Source: Ceratodon purpureus
Taxonomy: Eukaryota > Streptophyta > Bryopsida > Pseudoditrichales > Ditrichaceae
Length of the DNA stretch: 64,000 bases
Assembly (NCBI GenBank): GCA_014871385.1
Contig: CM026423.1
Location: 10,161,952 to 10,225,951, forward strand
Direction: 5' to 3'
The position numbers were made by a program, and so were the translations under genes. The notes under the pieces were generated by a model. It was not told the DNA's origin. It was given only the letters and a program-made list of their open reading frames with translations, and ran no database searches. Below, one piece after another: positions 37,680-48,928 of the stretch (position 1 is its first letter; each line of letters starts with the position of its first letter).

Positions 37680-37951
37680 GGACGACACGCCAGTTCAGTT
37701 ACAATTCCCTGCAATGGAACGAGAATTGGAGGTCATGAGCTCATGGAGGCAGTTTGTATGTTGATCGGGCACATGCCCGGGGGTGACGGTGGTCTAATGA
37801 GCTGGAAAGTGCCCACTACAGTACGAGATGCGAAAGTGGGCATCCACGAAACAGTGCGACTCCGTCTCCGAGAGCTTCAAGTGCTCCGTCATGACTCATG
37901 ACTCCCTCCTCTCCTCTCCTCGATCGCTGTGAGTCGAGAGCACTGCTGGGC
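37680..37951. promoter_or_regulatory. Upstream region of the desulfhydrase-like gene
   Basis: Short spacer between the minus-strand gene and the outer arm of the transposon complex. A run CTCCTCTCCTCTCCTCG lies near 37906-37923. No specific element was identified. Confidence 0.3.
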
Positions 37952-38130
37952 CTCGCCACTAAGGGCGGGGCAGAAACGGGGGAGCGCGGATGCTGCCCCC
38001 GCCCTCGCCCTGCCCGCATCAGCCCCGCCCCGCGGGCCCGTCCCTGCAGCCAGCCCAGCTCGCTCCCCGCTCTCATGGGTCGCCCTCGCCCGACGCCGCT
38101 CCACAGCCCGACTCCCTCCCTATTATTTTT
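37952..38130. repeat. Left GC-rich arm of the outer element
   Basis: CpG-rich sequence starting CTCGCCACTAAGGG, inverted relative to 50094-50305. It ends in a T-rich run at 38120-38153. Confidence 0.7.
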
Positions 38131-38278
38131 TTATTATTTTATTTTTATTTTTTGAAGACACGTAATCGTATTAGAATTACTGCAAAGAGATTCCCTATTG
38201 TTTGAAACTCAGTCGTCTGAGTTGAGTCATAATTAAAATGGGATATAACATTATCATCATGTCTTCGTCTTTCATGTA

Positions 38279-38318
38279 CATTAGGTGTAATTTGGGGTCT
38301 CCAAAAGGCCGTGTAAGC
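38279..38318 (+). repeat. Left 40-bp terminal inverted repeat
   Basis: Identical to the reverse complement of 49687-49726. Confidence 0.95.
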
Positions 38319-39219
38319 GGCACGTGAGAGAAAAAAACGGGCGCTGCCCGCGTACTTTTTGACATGGCATGTGAAGTGCCACCGTGGTGCCAGCAACCGC
38401 CACGGGGGCTCGAACCAATGACCTCCGAGCGAGGCGTGTGGAGGGCACATCTACAGTGCCGGGCTGACAGCGGACCGGCGGAGCAAGGACCGGATCCCGA
38501 GCTGACTGCTCATGTCAGCAAACTTTCTGCCAGCACTTTGAACGAGGAAATTATGAGTCCGCCCACCTACCTCCCCCACCGACGATGAGTGAGTGCCGAA
38601 GTTTTTGAACTTCGTAGGGAGAGTGAGTGCAGCCAGCAGGTGTTCGGCGCTACGGGAGAAGCGACGCACTTGGGAGATTGGTTGCAGCCAGCGGGAGTTG
38701 GGGCTGAGAGGATTCCAGCTGATTTGGGAGAGTGGGTGTGGGTTAGTGCGAAGGGAGAGACACGTGATTGTGGAAATTCTGTGCCGGCAGCAAGAGTTAG
38801 CACTTGCTGGGAGTTGACCAGGTGATTTGGGGTTGTGGGTGTTGTTCATGTAGCGAATTGTGCTTGAGTAGTTACTTGCTGAATCAAGGTGGAAGTGCGG
38901 CTTTCTTCGCTGTCAACTCAATGTGCCGTTTGCTGCCAGCGAGCTACAAAACTAGGTAATTTTTTTTCAATATGATCAATTTCCTGTCTTGACATGATCC
39001 AAGCTTTTCTGCCTCCTGGGGGCAACGTTGTGAGTAGGCATGAATTCCTCAAATTTCATCTCTGATTACAAACTCAGGATTTTCCTCTCCTCAAGTGCTT
39101 AAACTATGCAATCTTGATTTTCTATGTGCTGGCAGCATGTTCCCTCGCCTTGGTTGGTACGAAAGGGAGGTGTTATAGTTCATTTCTGTGTCTCCCAATA
39201 CCTTGGGGTTTAGGGAAGC
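38319..39219. other. Left sub-terminal non-coding region of the 11.4-kb element
   Basis: Contains several variants of the recurrent CTGCCAGCA word (near 38527, 38629, 38683, 38783, 38931, 39127). A tRNA-like GGTTCGAGCCC box lies on the minus strand near 38408-38418. It probably holds the promoter and leader of the orphan gene at 39220. Confidence 0.55.
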
Positions 39220-40458
39220 ATGGCCAGACGGCCAAAATCGATAGTTCAGAGCGTAATTTTGCACAACGATCAAGATGTCCACGGCAATTGGATCCCAATG
39301 AGGCTGGACCGGGATTCGTGGGTTCTGCTGCAACCAAAGTCGGAAGGGCCTTGGGGTAGAGAGGCAAGGCGGCATGGTGGAGATAATTTTCGAGGGGCCT
39401 TCAAGGCTCAAATCGTGGATTTCTCATGGACACCTGGTGTGCGTGGAGCAAGCAACCTGGATAAGGTGCTTGTGCGGCATGCGTATCAGCCTCGCCAATT
39501 AAGCCTGGATCCCGCTGTGGCAGCAAGTAGGCAATGCACGGCAAACTACCTATACTCCTCGCACTTTGATGATTGGGTGCACCCCACGTCTATCATCAGT
39601 CCCATTCTTGTGCTCCATGCAGAGATTGGGGAGGCGACGCGGAATGGTCGAAGCCATACAGACTTGTTGGACACAGGTACATTCTTCCTTGGTGGCGTAT
39701 ATTTACCCCCCGTAGAGCCTACGTTGTACGGGAGGATAGAACCAATCCCCCTCCCTGGTTTCAACGACGTGGAGTGGCCTTTGCCAGACATGCACACCTC
39801 CAAAGCCTTCAGGACGAAGCTGACAGCAGATTTTTCGAATGCGATGAAAGCGTCCACTGGCAGTAGTTTCGCCCATGAGCAATGGTTTATGCCTGTCCAT
39901 GTTATGGTGGACTTGTTTGCGATCGCATGTGATAGCATTCGGCGGACTCCTACACTCTTCGTTCTACACTCTCCGTCGGAGGCACTCCTAAGTAGTCTGA
40001 TGAATCCAGGATGGGCTGAGAAGTTTCACATTGGCCAGGATGTTATCAAGTGCGTTGTGAATAGGTCCAGCGTTGTCTTCAGGTACCATGTGGGCAGGCA
40101 AACACTATACACGAGGTTCCAGTATACAAGGTTTCGGGGTGCTGCCAACAACAGATGGGATGCGATTGACCATCTACTAGAGGTGGAGATGGTAGAAGTC
40201 TGCTGTACATTTAGAGGGAGACCAATGCCAGCATTTGAAGTGGGCAAGGACTGGCCTGTATCCCACTTGCGCCATGAAATTGCAATGACGCTCGGAGACG
40301 ATGATCCCAAAGAGTACAACATGGTTCTGGTGGAAGGAGACGGTTCACGTGAAAAAAATGTACATGTAAGCAGCATCACGCCATTGGTTTTAGATATGGA
40401 AGGTGCTGCTGCTTGGTATCAGCATAATTGTACTAACGCATTCTATTGGAGGCATTGA
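39220..40458 (+). CDS. Orphan protein of the 11.4-kb element (412 aa)
   Basis: Not recognised. An uninterrupted ATG-to-TGA frame. It starts MARRPKSIVQSVILHNDQD and is soluble by eye, with no signal peptide or membrane segment. Features include WVHPTSIISPILVLHAEIG, PPVEPTLYGRIEPIPLPGF, a basic aromatic stretch FRYHVGRQTLYTRFQYTRF, and a C-terminal part (FEVGKDWPVSHLRHEIAMTL) that could resemble a small ubiquitin-like fold. The last is only an impression. It is transcribed away from the other two genes of the element and is the only long plus-strand ORF there. It may be an accessory transposition factor; no function is claimed. Confidence 0.65.
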   Translation: MARRPKSIVQSVILHNDQDVHGNWIPMRLDRDSWVLLQPKSEGPWGREARRHGGDNFRGAFKAQIVDFSWTPGVRGASNLDKVLVRHAYQPRQLSLDPAVAASRQCTANYLYSSHFDDWVHPTSIISPILVLHAEIGEATRNGRSHTDLLDTGTFFLGGVYLPPVEPTLYGRIEPIPLPGFNDVEWPLPDMHTSKAFRTKLTADFSNAMKASTGSSFAHEQWFMPVHVMVDLFAIACDSIRRTPTLFVLHSPSEALLSSLMNPGWAEKFHIGQDVIKCVVNRSSVVFRYHVGRQTLYTRFQYTRFRGAANNRWDAIDHLLEVEMVEVCCTFRGRPMPAFEVGKDWPVSHLRHEIAMTLGDDDPKEYNMVLVEGDGSREKNVHVSSITPLVLDMEGAAAWYQHNCTNAFYWRH

Positions 40459-41102
40459 TGTAGATCAACATACGTAATGAGAGGCGTGTACTTCTTGGTG
40501 AGGTGGCGGTTCCCAAAACCATCAAGATAGTCGAGGTGTAGGACAACAACGTTTTCACCACGGCATTAAGGTGATCTATTAGTGTCTTCACAAGTCTGCC
40601 TACAGTATTTGAGATGACTCCATGTTTCACTAGACCAATGCCAGTATGATTATTTACACTTGTAAGGGACTATGCTTTGTGCTTGACACATCATGTATGG
40701 TACATATATGGTCAATCATGTAACCTTCCCCCTTGATGAATGAAAGTCTTCTTCTAGAACATGTTGCTGTCAGCACACATTAGGGTTCACGACCAAGGCG
40801 ACTTCCATACCATCACGACCAATGTGGCAGCCACATGTACAAGATAGAAATAAAAAAGGATAACATTCATCATAAGTATCGAAAAAAAATGAGGTTCGGT
40901 TTTTTTAAAGTCTGACCCCAACACCCCCCCCCCCCCCATCGGAACTACTTACACAGTGCTGCCAGCAAGTACTTGCTGGCACCGCAGCTGTGAAAATAAA
41001 GTCGAAAATCAGGGCAGCAAATGCAAATGCAACGTGGCACAAACTAATAGCCACTAATACTAATCCGCTATGGCACTATGAACCAAAAAAAAACCACAGA
41101 CT
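40459..41102. other. Convergent spacer between the two accessory genes
   Basis: Contains a poly-C run (about 40925-40937) and a large palindrome around 40957-40981 made of two opposed TGCTGCCAGCAAGT half-units. No gene. Confidence 0.6.
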
Positions 41103-43013
41103 CTAAGCCTCTACTGAGGTCGCGATGGCATCAACCAGCTTCTCAAGGGCAGCTCCAGCCGGGTCTTGAGATGTCCCCCCGGACTCGGTGGTACTGGAGC
41201 TGAGTCCACCACCATGAGTGGCTGTGTCCTCGGCCTCCCGGCGTGGAGGGGCTTGTGTCCCCCATTGGAAGCTGAGGTCATCTGACTTCTGGGTGCTCGC
41301 AACACCATCGCCATCCCCTCCATCTGTTGGCAGCACGGCCGCGGATACTAGGGGCTGAGCGGAGATCTTGGCGATGACATACGGACCCGAAGCCTCGGAC
41401 TCCTCCAGAAAGCGAGTCTTCTTCTTCACTTGGTTTTCCTCCCCCAAAGGAGGAGAAGAGCGCTCAGCGGCTCTCTTGCTGCCAGCAACGGGGCTCTGGA
41501 CGTCTGGGGCTCCCACCTCGGACTTGAGAACCTCAAGGAGGTGCTGCAAATCCGCTTGAGCCGACTCATGCAGTGGAAATCCCCATTGCCCAAGCCATCC
41601 CCCACTCAAGGAGCGGCAGCAACGGCTACACTTGGCGTCAAGGGAGAAGACAACCTCAAACATGCAATGTGGGTGTGCCAAGCAGCCGCAGTTCAAGGGT
41701 ACACAAGCAGCGTCAACAAAGTACCGCGCACAAAAGGGGCAAGGGTCGGAAACCTGAATGGGGAGGGCTCGAAACTCGGATGGCAGGTGTGGGAGCACAC
41801 TCTTCGGGCGAATGAATGCCGCTGCCAGCTCCAGGGTCATGATCTCCACGCTAAGAGCACCAATCTCGGCCTTGCACCTGTCTATGTCCCCCATCAATGC
41901 ATCCATCTGCTTCTCCTTGTTGTCAATGCGAAGCTGGGCTTCTTCGACAGCCTTGCTCGCATTGGCCATCTGATCACCACCTAGACAGGCCAGAGCATCC
42001 AATCGCTTCTTCTCCGCCGTGTTGCCAGCGGCCGCGGCTATCTTGCTGGCAGTACGGTGGGCAGCAATCTCCTCATAGAACCGGCCCTCCTCATCCTCCT
42101 TCTCCTGCATAAAGGTCTTCTGGTTCTTGATATCTCCAAGAAAAAACTTCCTCTGAGCCTCCTTCTTCGTGAGGTCGGCCTGAAATCTCGCCTTCTTGGC
42201 CCTGGCTTGGTCCAGCTTCGCCTTCGGATCCGTGCTGGGTCGGTCTTCATCCTTGCTGCCAGCAAGTGAAGACTTGGGCAAGCTCTCCTCCTCAGTGATC
42301 AAGGGCGCCTTCGACTTGAGGTGGCTTCGAGTGCGACCCCGAGCTCCCTCTGCTGCAGGCGCTCCCTTGCTGCTGCTCCCCGTAACAAGGACCCCGTGGC
42401 TAGGTCCGATGCCGACTCCCTCAATGGCCATGACCGTGTTGCCAGCAGAGGGTCTGTCGTCGATGTGGCCAGCGAGCACGTCGATGAGGGCCTCGATCTG
42501 CTCTCTGAAGGCTGGGGGTGTGAGCTTGAGAGGGTTGCGGGCATCTTTCTTATCACGTGCCTTCTGCAAGGTCGCGGCTTTCTCTGCCCAGTTGACGTCT
42601 TCGCCCAGCTCGAAGGTCAGATGGCAGCCTCGAAGGAAGGAGGTACCAAATGTCCCGTTGTCAGGGCCTTCACCTCCATACACCTTCGCATGCTGGAGTG
42701 TGTAAGCCTCGACAGCCTGCTTGTCGGTGCAGTCAGCAATGTGGTGGCGCCCTCCATGTCGTTCCGGCCACCTCTTAATGAACAAGGATTTCTTGCATAC
42801 CTTGTCACTGCTGAGCTCGGTGAAGGATATCCCTTCCTTGCAGAGCCCAAGTGCACGGTTGAAGAAATCGACGTCGTAGTTTGCGCTCTTCCTACCAAGA
42901 AGAAAGGGCGCAATCACCACGGCCTTGTCCACCACATGCTGCGGTAGAGCCTTCAGGTCGAAAGGGAGGTCCCATTGCGTGAGAACACCGTCGTCCTTGC
43001 TGCCAGCAACCAT
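41103..43013 (-). CDS. RING-like cysteine-cluster protein of the 11.4-kb element (636 aa)
   Basis: Starts at ATG 43013 (MVAGSKDDGVLTQWDLPFD) and ends at TAG 41103. The N-terminal domain (about 1-175) contains KVCKKSLFIKRWPERHGGRHH and TFGTSFLRGCHLTFELGED. The middle (about 230-390) is highly charged and probably coiled-coil (KLDQARAKKARFQADLTKKEAQRK...). A cysteine/histidine cluster follows near 430-480: CPFC, then CGCLAHPHC, then CSRC, spaced like a variant RING finger. The C-terminus is low-complexity. VAGSK or LAGSK occurs three times because the element's TTGCTGGCAGCAA motif is read in this frame. A ubiquitin- or SUMO-ligase-like role is possible but unproven. Confidence 0.7.
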   Translation of the reverse strand: MVAGSKDDGVLTQWDLPFDLKALPQHVVDKAVVIAPFLLGRKSANYDVDFFNRALGLCKEGISFTELSSDKVCKKSLFIKRWPERHGGRHHIADCTDKQAVEAYTLQHAKVYGGEGPDNGTFGTSFLRGCHLTFELGEDVNWAEKAATLQKARDKKDARNPLKLTPPAFREQIEALIDVLAGHIDDRPSAGNTVMAIEGVGIGPSHGVLVTGSSSKGAPAAEGARGRTRSHLKSKAPLITEEESLPKSSLAGSKDEDRPSTDPKAKLDQARAKKARFQADLTKKEAQRKFFLGDIKNQKTFMQEKEDEEGRFYEEIAAHRTASKIAAAAGNTAEKKRLDALACLGGDQMANASKAVEEAQLRIDNKEKQMDALMGDIDRCKAEIGALSVEIMTLELAAAFIRPKSVLPHLPSEFRALPIQVSDPCPFCARYFVDAACVPLNCGCLAHPHCMFEVVFSLDAKCSRCCRSLSGGWLGQWGFPLHESAQADLQHLLEVLKSEVGAPDVQSPVAGSKRAAERSSPPLGEENQVKKKTRFLEESEASGPYVIAKISAQPLVSAAVLPTDGGDGDGVASTQKSDDLSFQWGTQAPPRREAEDTATHGGGLSSSTTESGGTSQDPAGAALEKLVDAIATSVEA

Positions 43014-45769
43014 GGCTTCAACACAACCACAAGTTAGTGCTGATAGACAATTATCCACTACTGGAACTCTCTAACTTCTAAGTAGACGAACGGTAAAATA
43101 GACGCGGGAAATGCTTACCCCAAATTTGCTGACAGCAAAGAGTGTAGCTAAAACAATGCCTCTGGCTTCCTGCATACAGTTCATAGAATCTTTTGGATAG
43201 ACACACCTACCTATTACTACTCACGCGTGCTACACTATGTCACTTACAGCAGACTGAGCTCACGACTTCTTGGGTAGCTGAGAATGCAACCAAAGACAGA
43301 AAATCGCATTAGAGTAGGGGGTTTACCTCAATGTTGCCGCGCCCCTTCAGCTCCTTCCTTCGCTCTGAGGTTGTTGTCCCTCCCACACCGACGTCGCTGC
43401 GCCGCACCCCTGTCTCAAGCGCCCCTCCGCAGCACCCTTATGCCCACAATCCGCTCTCAGCATACCCCTCCCAGCTTCGTCCCGCCTTCCTTTACCTCCG
43501 TCTCTCCCCCATCAGCTCTCCCCTCCTTCAACCCCCTTCGTCCCCTTACTACCGACCCTCGTTCCCGAAGCTCTGACTGTGTGACCCTCAATCTCCGAGC
43601 TCCGACTATGCGACCCTCAATCTCCGAGCTCGAACCGTGCTACCCTCGTTCCCCAAGCTCGGACTGTGCGGCCCTCAATCTCGAAGCTTAGACTGTGCGA
43701 CCCTCGATCTCAAAGCTCGGATTGTCCCTCAAGTTCCCTCACCTCCACTCCTCGCGACCTTCTACGCTTCAACCGCACCAGTGTTGCTGCCAGCAACGGT
43801 GTCAAGAGAGGAGGAGAGGAGCGCAGTTGCCCCTCTTGACACCGCGCGGGTTTGGATGCGCGGTCATGGGTGTTTGACCGCGGCATCAATGTACTCCCCC
43901 CTCCAATCGGTCCCATCACATTTATGGCTTTAAAAAAATATCATCAATTCGGAAAATAGGGGAAGATATTGGAATTTTTTTTATATAAAACCAAAAAATA
44001 TATTAAAAAATAAGTAATAATAAGGAGAAAATATAAAAATAAGATGAGAAAAATAAATTAAAAATAAAAAGAAGATAAAAACCCAAAAAACAAATGATGA
44101 AAACAAAGAGAAGAGAATAATCTGAAATTGGAAGGAAAACCAAGTGAAAATAAAAACCGTAATGAAAATAAAACCTTACTCGCCAATTTTAGAAATACTG
44201 GACTTTGGGAAAAAATAAGAAAAGTTGGAAAACTAACTAGATTCAAAAATGAAATGGAAGAAAAAGAAAAATAAAAAAACTAAATAGAAACCAAAACATA
44301 AATAGGTCTAAAATAATGATTGGTGGGAAAATTAAATAAAATTGGTGGGAAAATTAAATAAACACCAAATGAAAATAAAACCTTACTCGGCAATTTTAAA
44401 AATGCTTGACTATTAGAAAAAAATAAGAGAAGTCGGGAAACTAACTAAATCTAAAAATGAAAAGGAAAATAAATAAACATAAAAACATAAATTGGTAAGT
44501 TAGTAACCAAAAAAAGAAAAGGTTTAAAATAATAATCTGTGGGGAAAAAAAAATAAATGGAGACATAATCAAAACCAAATGAAATTTAACCCTTATTTAG
44601 CGATTTCAAAAACACTTACATGAGCAGGAATAAAAATCTAAACAAAAGAAAACATTAAATAATGAAGGATTAGGGAGATGTCCAAAATCTATATGGAAAA
44701 AGAATTAAATGAAGATAAAAGTAATTGAAAAAAATATAGAAAGGGAGAAAAAAGAAAAAAGAAAACATGTATCTCCAAAAAAAGGGTAGAGGAAAAAAAA
44801 AAAAAAAAAGGAGGAAAAAATCCGAAATAAAGAAAAAATAAAAAGAGATAAAAAGCCAAAAAACAAAGGATGAGAGATAAGAGAAGTTGGGAAACTAATT
44901 AAATTTAAAAAAAGAAAAGGGAAGAAAATGAATATAAAAAAACAAATAAGGAACCAAAAATAAGAAAAGGTCTAAAACAATGATTGGTGGGAAAATTAAA
45001 TAAAATTGGGAGAAAGGAATTAATATAATCTTAACAATTATTAACTTTTGATTATCTTAAAAAACCAACAACTATTAATCATGTCTTATCTAATGTACGA
45101 GTACAGTTCATTGTATAGTTTCTGTATCTAGGAAAAATGGGGTAAAGAAAAGGGACAAAAAAAGAAAAGAAATTGATTAGGACCATCACAAAGGTTACCC
45201 AAAAATAACAATTGTTAGGAAACATGAAAAATAAGTACGTGTATAAATTATTATTCATATTCGATAAATTGAAGAATATGACTTGTATAAGTTTATGAAA
45301 TTCTTATAATCTATTCTACTGTAACTCCCTCAGAAAGTGTATTTGATTCTACTATTTCATTTTTAAATTTATTTTGGATATTTCATACTTTTCCTAGTAA
45401 GTAATTTATTCTATTTTTAAATATTTTAACTAATATTTTATAATTTGGGTAAATTTAAAAATATGAAAAAGAAAAAAAAAATTCTAGAAAATTGAGAAGA
45501 GTCTAGAAAATAATAGACTTTCTCTTTCATTTTTCGTGTGTCTTTGAAATAAAAATAAGTGATCTTCAATTTTTTATATTTAGAATAGGAGATAAACATA
45601 GAATTAAAAATTAAAAATAAGAAAATTCAATTAAGAAGTGATGCAACTTAATGGCACCCAGGGTCTCGTAAAAATCTCTAAGAAATATTAAATGTAAAAA
45701 CTTATTAACTAAGATATATGATCAAAAATTAAGAGAACTAAATTTGAAAGCAAGATTACTCTGAGCCTC
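43014..45769. other. Non-coding middle of the 11.4-kb element
   Basis: 43,280-43,900 is C-rich and probably holds the promoter of the RING-like gene. It contains degenerate repeats of a CCGAGCTC/GCGACCCTC type at 43560-43730. From 43,930 to 45,770 the plus strand is strikingly purine-rich (A and G) and carries degenerate long repeats. Confidence 0.6.
44090..45010 (+). repeat. Degenerate direct repeats of about 0.2 kb in purine-rich DNA
   Basis: The string AAAATAAAACCTTACTCG recurs at about 44165 and 44371. GATTGGTGGGAAAATTAAAT recurs near 44319, 44340 and 44984, and GGGAAACTAA(C/T)TAAAT near 44440 and 44890. Spacing is roughly 205 bp for the first pair. Confidence 0.75.
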
Positions 45770-48700
45770 CTAGTCGCTGTCAGCATGTGCAATGTCGACA
45801 TCGGGGGCAATATCCTCCCCGGCACCCTTGTTGCCAGCATCCGCGATGTCCTCATCGTTGTTAGCAGCGTCCCTCTGTTCATCTTCCTCGCCCCCACTGC
45901 CAACCATGTCCCCGTTGGCATTCCATTCCTGCTCTTCTTCCATCATCCAATCTCCTTCGTCCTCCACGACTTCTTCAGGAACATATGCTCGTCCAACACG
46001 CCTCCTCCTTGACCTCCACTCCTCGCAGGCGATGGCAGCGTTTGATTGTTGCCACCGCTCGCGTCTCCTGGACCCCACCATGGCCCGTGCTCCAGCGTCC
46101 GGGTCAGGTACAGCTCCCTGGATCTCCATTTTTTTCCTATATCGATGTTGTATGTTTCGGTACCAATGCTGGATCTGCTGGAGAATCGCACTAGTCCGGG
46201 CTTTCCCACCACCATGGGCTGTATGTGCTTGATGTGCTGCCTTCGCTTGGTGGTGTGATTTCTCCATGCCTTGGCAGCTCCAGACTCCAAGGCTCCCATA
46301 GTGTTCCACAAACCAAGTGGAGTGCCGTACAATTACATGCTGTCAACAAGAAGAAGGAAGTTAAAAGTCGGATACTTAGGTCAAGTAGACGGTTCACTGA
46401 AGAAACACCAAAAGCAACAACAGACAGAGCCATGAGCATACCATATAATGGGTAACATGCTCCTCTCCGAAGGCCTTTAAGTATGCCTTTCCCCACTTGT
46501 GTATCTTCTGCTTGAATTGCATCCGTTGCTCTGCTGTCAGGACCAGTCCTGTCAAATATGGTACGACATCTTCAAAGGCTTGCCACATCTGGTACTTTGC
46601 AATGCGGTCAACCCCACTCCCGGCATTATTATTCTCAGCTTGACATATATCCTTCCAGGCCTTATCATTTCCAGACCAAACGCTTGGCCTAAAAAGCCTG
46701 CTGGCAACGGTACCACTCAAAGAAGGTTTTTGCGGCACGTTTCCAGTGTTGCCACTGAGCTTAGGGTCCCTCTTAATCTCCACGTTTCCACCATGAGCCC
46801 CAATCGCGGACAACGACTTCTCCATCTGTTCAATTGCAGTAGCCCTCAGTCTCTGATTCTGTATGTTCCAAACATACATGATATGCATGTGCACTATCTT
46901 CTCCGTCAATCGAACCAAGGCATGCAATGTACAAATGTGTACTCTGGACAAAGGAATCGGCAGGATAGGCCTCCACCTAGTAGATGTTGTCATGTCACAA
47001 GGTTCCTCAGGTACGCTGCTGGAAAATAGCCCCCCCACCCAGTTTGCTTTACCACGGCTCTTGATGGCAGCGTTTGCCTGGCTTGCTGTCCCCACACTGG
47101 CCTTTATCCTCTTCTGGTCGCAATATATGCAGTTCATTGCACACGACGGCCCTGATTGGAGCCCGTACATACACTTGATCGTCTTCATGTCCGCAGCAAG
47201 ATGCCACTCCACCTGGAATTCTCCAACTTCAGGGACCGTGAGTTTCTCGCCACTTGACTGTGCTGCTATCACAGCCGGGATGTTTGACTTTCCAAATATC
47301 CACGAGAGAACATCGTAGGACTCCTTCTCGACCTGAAACGTGGCAACTGGCCAAATCTCCTGCTCTGATTGTACCGAGAAGTACCTCTCGCGGTCCACCT
47401 GAATGTTAGTGTCCAGAGCCCGATTCATCAACGTGATGCTAACACGTTCAAATTTCTTCTCGTTAATAATCTCTGCCTCATCCAGCTTGAGGACAAATAT
47501 CAACGGAGCCCCTTCCAACTCTGCAAGAATATCCCCACGTGATAATGTTTCTGTAATGCAATCGAATTAGCTTCCTTTGTTAAAGACACACAATTTAATT
47601 GCTGGCACCAAACGAACATTCACCATTGCTGTCAACAAGAGATGAAGAGGATGCATACCTGACTCCGTGATGCAATAGAAGATCACCATGCTCTGCTGGA
47701 CCACCTCAAGGTCCGTGAATAGCGAGTTCTTTTCATCTAAGACCACCTCCTTTTGCTGCTCCTCGGATTTCTTGGTTTTCTTTGACACTGCTGGCAGCTC
47801 CATCCTTCCCTTAGCGTGGTAGTACTGGCCAATGAATTGTGGCAAGTTCGCATTTAGCTCCTGCCGAAGCCTTCTGACGTGGTAGGGACTAAGTAGTATG
47901 TTGGATTTCACATCCTTGGTCAAATCCCGAACTGGAGCCTTCACGGCTTGGTAAATTGCACCATAGCCGCAAAAAGACACCCCTGCTTGGTCGCAGGCAG
48001 CAAGAATATTACTCGGCCCTACACTTTTTCCAATTGCCTTCAGGACGTTACTAGCAATCTTTCTCTTAACATGCTCCATAGATGGCTGAGTTGCGAGGGT
48101 GAGACCTTCATGCCTAGACAGTATCTTTGCTAACGCTACAGCAATTACTGTTTGGGAGGCTTTATCCCCATGAAGTCGCTGCTTCTCATGGTTGACCCGG
48201 TTGTTGTCGTTGACAGCATCCACGAGATGAGGTTGCAAATGCGTCCTAACGAGCTTCACTCTGCGTTTTGCCCACCCTGAACCATGATTCAATTCATGAA
48301 TCCCCCTGAGCGGTCGAGCCCTACGTCGCATCCCCATAGGCGTGTCCTTCAAAGGGCTAGGCCCCTCCGGTAGGCGCTCACTTGCTTGCTGCCAGCGACG
48401 CACCTCGGTCTCCAAGCCCTGCACCGTCACCCTATGATTTCTCTCCATGCTGCTCATCTCGGTTCGAATAGTCTCCAATTCAACCCACAATTGCATGCAT
48501 GTATCCTCAATGTCCCTGTTATGGTCGAGCCTCTCTCGGCTGCCAGCAAGGTCCTCTCTCACCTTGCCGAGTTCTTCTTCTAAATGTCGGCACTGCATCT
48601 CCATCTCACTCCTTGTAGGTCCTCCTCCATCAACGAGACCCAATCTGCGTGCATATCCATACAGACCTTGCTCTCCATGACATATGAATTCTAGGCAATC

Positions 48701-48928
48701 TCGAAGAGTTCTGAATGGAGGTGGCCTCCCTGTTCCTGGATCAACCGGGTAAATGCTGCCATCGACCCACAAGTCAATGTTTGTATCCCCGGCTGCCCTC
48801 CGTCCTGGAAATGTTGATGGGCAGGGTTGCTCGGATCTCAATGAACCTCTCCTAATAAGTGGTGCATAGCGTGCATCAAGCTCAGCACTAACACGGTAGC
48901 TTGAAGCCTCCACCCCTCGTGCTGCCAT
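45770..48928 (-). CDS. Predicted DDE-type transposase of the 11.4-kb element (972 aa, three exons)
   Basis: Exons 48928-47659, 47520-46442 and 46339-45770 join in perfect phase. Residues about 105-190 look coiled-coil (EMEMQCRHLEEELGKVREDL...). A candidate catalytic core begins near 425: D437 in FVLKLDEAEI, D534 in WHLAADMKTIK, a zinc-like CAMNCIYC at 550-557, HICTLHALVRLTEKIV at 618-633, and E809 in WSCQGMEKSHHQAK, just after VIVRHSTWFVEHYGSLG. This order (D, D with CxxC, LH..R..E, then H.....F...G...S.QG.EK) resembles a widespread family of animal and protist transposase-like proteins that I recall but cannot name precisely. The C-terminus is strongly acidic. Its place next to a perfect TIR supports the role. 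Confidence 0.7.

Noticed and set aside
38385..38460. tRNA-like sequence on the minus strand with a GGTTCGAGCCC box
   Set aside because: The T-stem does not pair, and there is no matching A box or acceptor stem. At most it is a tRNA-derived fragment.
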